From assembly GCF_003333305.1 (NCBI RefSeq), contig NZ_QOLD01000101.1, positions 1 to 55,249 of the forward strand: a stretch of 55,249 nt of DNA. The letters run 5' to 3'. A model generated the notes under the pieces. It saw nothing but the letters and a program-made list of their open reading frames with translations. It made no database searches and was not told where the DNA came from. The first letter of the stretch is position 1. The number at the start of each line of letters is the position of its first letter. A program made the position numbers and the translations under genes. This DNA is from Candidatus Colwellia aromaticivorans (lineage in GTDB: Bacteria; Pseudomonadota; Gammaproteobacteria; Enterobacterales; Alteromonadaceae). Shown piece after piece: positions 53,250 to 55,249 of this stretch.

Positions 53250-55249
53250 TTAAAACTGATAATCTAGTGTCACACCAAAAATGAGTGGTTCAGATAATAA
53301 CGTATATTGTTTTGGAACATAGCCGTCACGTGGATCGTTAGGGAAGTAAAATCCACGGTTTGCATAGTCTTTGTCGGTCAAGTTACGACCCCAAAGTTTT
53401 ACTTGCCAATCATCTGCTAGATAAGAAATTGAGGCGTTGAGTAATACCGTAGCTTTTGATTTTACATCCTGTTCAGGGATAGCCTCATCAAGTTCTACAG
53501 ATTCATTACCATTATAATCATAATATCTTGTATCAGAGAAATAGAATTCATCTTTACCGTCCAGTGATATATTGAATAGCCAAGCATCGGTTGGTTGATA
53601 ATTAACACCAATGTTAAATTGATAATTTGGCGCGTGAGCTTGTTCTTCACCACTTAATGACTGACCGTCGGCGGTAATGAAGTCATTGAATTCAGTATCG
53701 AGTAAGCCTAAAGAGCCGTAAAGGTTGATGGTGTCGGTTACCTGCCATGCAGATTCTATTTCTAGACCATAGTTATTACCTGAGGCCGCATTACCTAAGT
53801 ATTCAGTAAAATCTGCACTATGATCGTCACTCAAAATGATTTGAGAGCTTTTCACTTGCATGTCGGTTCTGTCCATATAAAATATGGCCGTTCGCACATA
53901 AGCATCGTTATTAAGAAGTGAAACTTTATAACCGATTTCATAATTGGTTAAATACTCTGGGTCAAAGGTACGTAGCTCATCAGGTAGGGTACCATCGGTA
54001 TTTACACCACCTGCTTTATAGCCGCGATTGATTGAACCATACCAAAAACTACTATCATTTTGTTGGTAACTAAGCACTAACTTACCACCAATCATAGTAT
54101 CATCAAGGTTATCAGTAAATCCGTCTGATTTATCATAATCGGCACTACGTTGTTCAAGGCGAAGCCCTGTAATCAATGACCATTGATTATTTAATTGACT
54201 ATCAAGTTGTCCATAAACAGCAATAGATCGCGTATCAAAACTTGAAGTGAAACTCTTGGCTGGCTTAGTATGTAGTCGTTGTAAATCTTCATCATCTTGT
54301 TTGAAATATACACCAGTCACCCAAGACGTTGTGCCATTAAAAAGCTCGTTACCCACGTCTGATAGTGCTCTTAGTTCGATAGTTTGTACTGATTTTTCAC
54401 GGAAATAATGATCTTTAGAAGTATATTCCCAGTAAGCGTAATCTTGATTTTCAATATTTTCAGGATAAGAGATACCCGCATAGGCCCAGTCTTCATCGTA
54501 GCCGTAAGCAAGATCAGAATCAGCAGTGCTCAATATCGATACTAAAGTAAAAGCATCAAAGCCTTGATAGGTGAATTTTGCAGCTAAGGCTTTAGTTTCT
54601 TGATCATCAAAGCCAGGCTCATCCGAGTAGGTTGTTCTGGTGTTATCTAATGAAAAGGCATCGTATCCATTGTTGAAATCAAAATAAAAACCAGTAAGAT
54701 CTATGGTTAAGTCGTTAGTGGCTGCAATTGATAATTTGGCGCGAATGTTTAACTCATCTCGGTTGTTGGTGTCATCCATGTTGAGGTAGACGTTTTCCAT
54801 ATAACCATCGCTAACATGTTTATTTATCGTAAAACGATAATTAACATCATTACTAGCCGGCCCTGAAAGTGCTAAACCTAGACCGTAGCTGTCATAATTA
54901 CCAGCATCTACTTTAATCGCGCCTTCAAACTCTTCTGCTGGTGCATTCGTAGTAATATTAATCATACCTGCTAAGGCATTTGCACCAAAACGAGTGCCTT
55001 GTGGTCCGCGAAAAATTTCAACTTGGCTAGTATCAAATAAATTAGCAATACTGCCAATACCGGTAAAGTCTACCTCGTCAATGATCATGCCAACAGAAGG
55101 GTTAATTGGTTCTTTAAACTGGCTACGTTCACCAATGCCGCGGATTTGATAATAACGAGCACGTTGTGAGCCACTGGCAAAATTAACGTTGGGACTAGCC
55201 GCTATTAATTCCTCAAGGTGTTGGGCATTGCGTTGTTTAATTTCAATAT
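53250..55249 (-). CDS. TonB-dependent receptor, probable thiamine receptor (5' end cut)
   Basis: At least 666 residues in frame to the window edge; the N-terminus lies outside, so no signal peptide is visible. Plug sequence is seen in LEELIAASPNVNFASGSQRA, YYQIRGIGERSQF and QVEIFRGPQGTRFGANALAGMINI. The barrel includes YGSINRGYKAGGVNTDGTL and ends FGVTLDYQF with the terminal aromatic. An internal ATG at 55086-55088 is not the true start. As first gene of an operon with thiamine-binding, permease and kinase genes, it probably imports thiamine. Any TPP riboswitch would be beyond the window. Confidence 0.9.
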   Translation of the reverse strand, partial: IEIKQRNAQHLEELIAASPNVNFASGSQRARYYQIRGIGERSQFKEPINPSVGMIIDEVDFTGIGSIANLFDTSQVEIFRGPQGTRFGANALAGMINITTNAPAEEFEGAIKVDAGNYDSYGLGLALSGPASNDVNYRFTINKHVSDGYMENVYLNMDDTNNRDELNIRAKLSIAATNDLTIDLTGFYFDFNNGYDAFSLDNTRTTYSDEPGFDDQETKALAAKFTYQGFDAFTLVSILSTADSDLAYGYDEDWAYAGISYPENIENQDYAYWEYTSKDHYFREKSVQTIELRALSDVGNELFNGTTSWVTGVYFKQDDEDLQRLHTKPAKSFTSSFDTRSIAVYGQLDSQLNNQWSLITGLRLEQRSADYDKSDGFTDNLDDTMIGGKLVLSYQQNDSSFWYGSINRGYKAGGVNTDGTLPDELRTFDPEYLTNYEIGYKVSLLNNDAYVRTAIFYMDRTDMQVKSSQIILSDDHSADFTEYLGNAASGNNYGLEIESAWQVTDTINLYGSLGLLDTEFNDFITADGQSLSGEEQAHAPNYQFNIGVNYQPTDAWLFNISLDGKDEFYFSDTRYYDYNGNESVELDEAIPEQDVKSKATVLLNASISYLADDWQVKLWGRNLTDKDYANRGFYFPNDPRDGYVPKQYTLLSEPLIFGVTLDYQF

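Overview
The window is a chromosomal segment of a Gram-negative gammaproteobacterium, most likely Colwellia or a close relative in the Alteromonadales. I infer this from AT-rich composition, a gmk-rpoZ-spoT-trmH-recG order, two TonB-dependent receptors, methyl-accepting chemoreceptors and many short palindromic intergenic repeats. There are no rRNA or tRNA genes, no complete insertion sequence, no CRISPR array and no prophage. All identifications come from reading the sequence; no database search was run.

Layout. 1-6.4 kb holds minus-strand housekeeping genes: a BaiN/YhiN flavoprotein, ferritin, RsmJ, a Tag-like glycosylase and oligopeptidase A. 6.9-11.8 kb holds plus-strand gor and polA. 12.0-20.8 kb is the minus-strand (p)ppGpp/DNA repair block: recG, trmH, ridA, spoT, rpoZ, gmk, then an aromatic/aspartate aminotransferase. 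21.3-28.6 kb has envelope and miscellaneous genes: DUF445, a cyclophilin lipoprotein, a TraF-like outer-membrane protein, greB, a PHB-depolymerase-like esterase and a TonB-dependent receptor. 28.7-32.9 kb carries a two-component pair resembling CrbR/CrbS (LuxR-type regulator and symporter-fused hybrid kinase). 33.1-40.1 kb has an MFS transporter with an overlapping alpha/beta hydrolase, a carboxymuconolactone decarboxylase-like protein, an M17 aminopeptidase and tex. 40.5-50.8 kb has two chemoreceptors, a DcaP-like porin, the exonuclease/DUF294 pair and the DUF4212/sodium-solute symporter pair. 50.9-55.2 kb ends with a thiamine-acquisition operon: TonB receptor (cut by the window end), small YkoF-like thiamine-binding protein, PnuT-like permease and an APH-fold kinase.

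Two systems stand out. First, a pseudopalindrome with the shape TTAGAC-N4-GTCTAA recurs upstream of the porin (two sites), one chemoreceptor, and between the divergent DUF294 and DUF4212/symporter operons (two sites). It looks like one regulon joining outer-membrane entry, taxis and small-carboxylate uptake, and the CrbR-like regulator in the same window is a candidate to read it. Second, the thiamine operon covers every step from outer-membrane capture to intracellular phosphorylation.

The intergenic DNA is unusually rich in modular repeats. One family is about 169 bp (five copies, one with its internal blocks rearranged and inverted). Another is about 270-310 bp and shares a 29-bp identical core, although its members carry two different kinds of terminal inverted repeat. 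A third is a 110-bp duplicated palindrome in the pepB/tex divergent region. Several of these lie directly next to stop codons.
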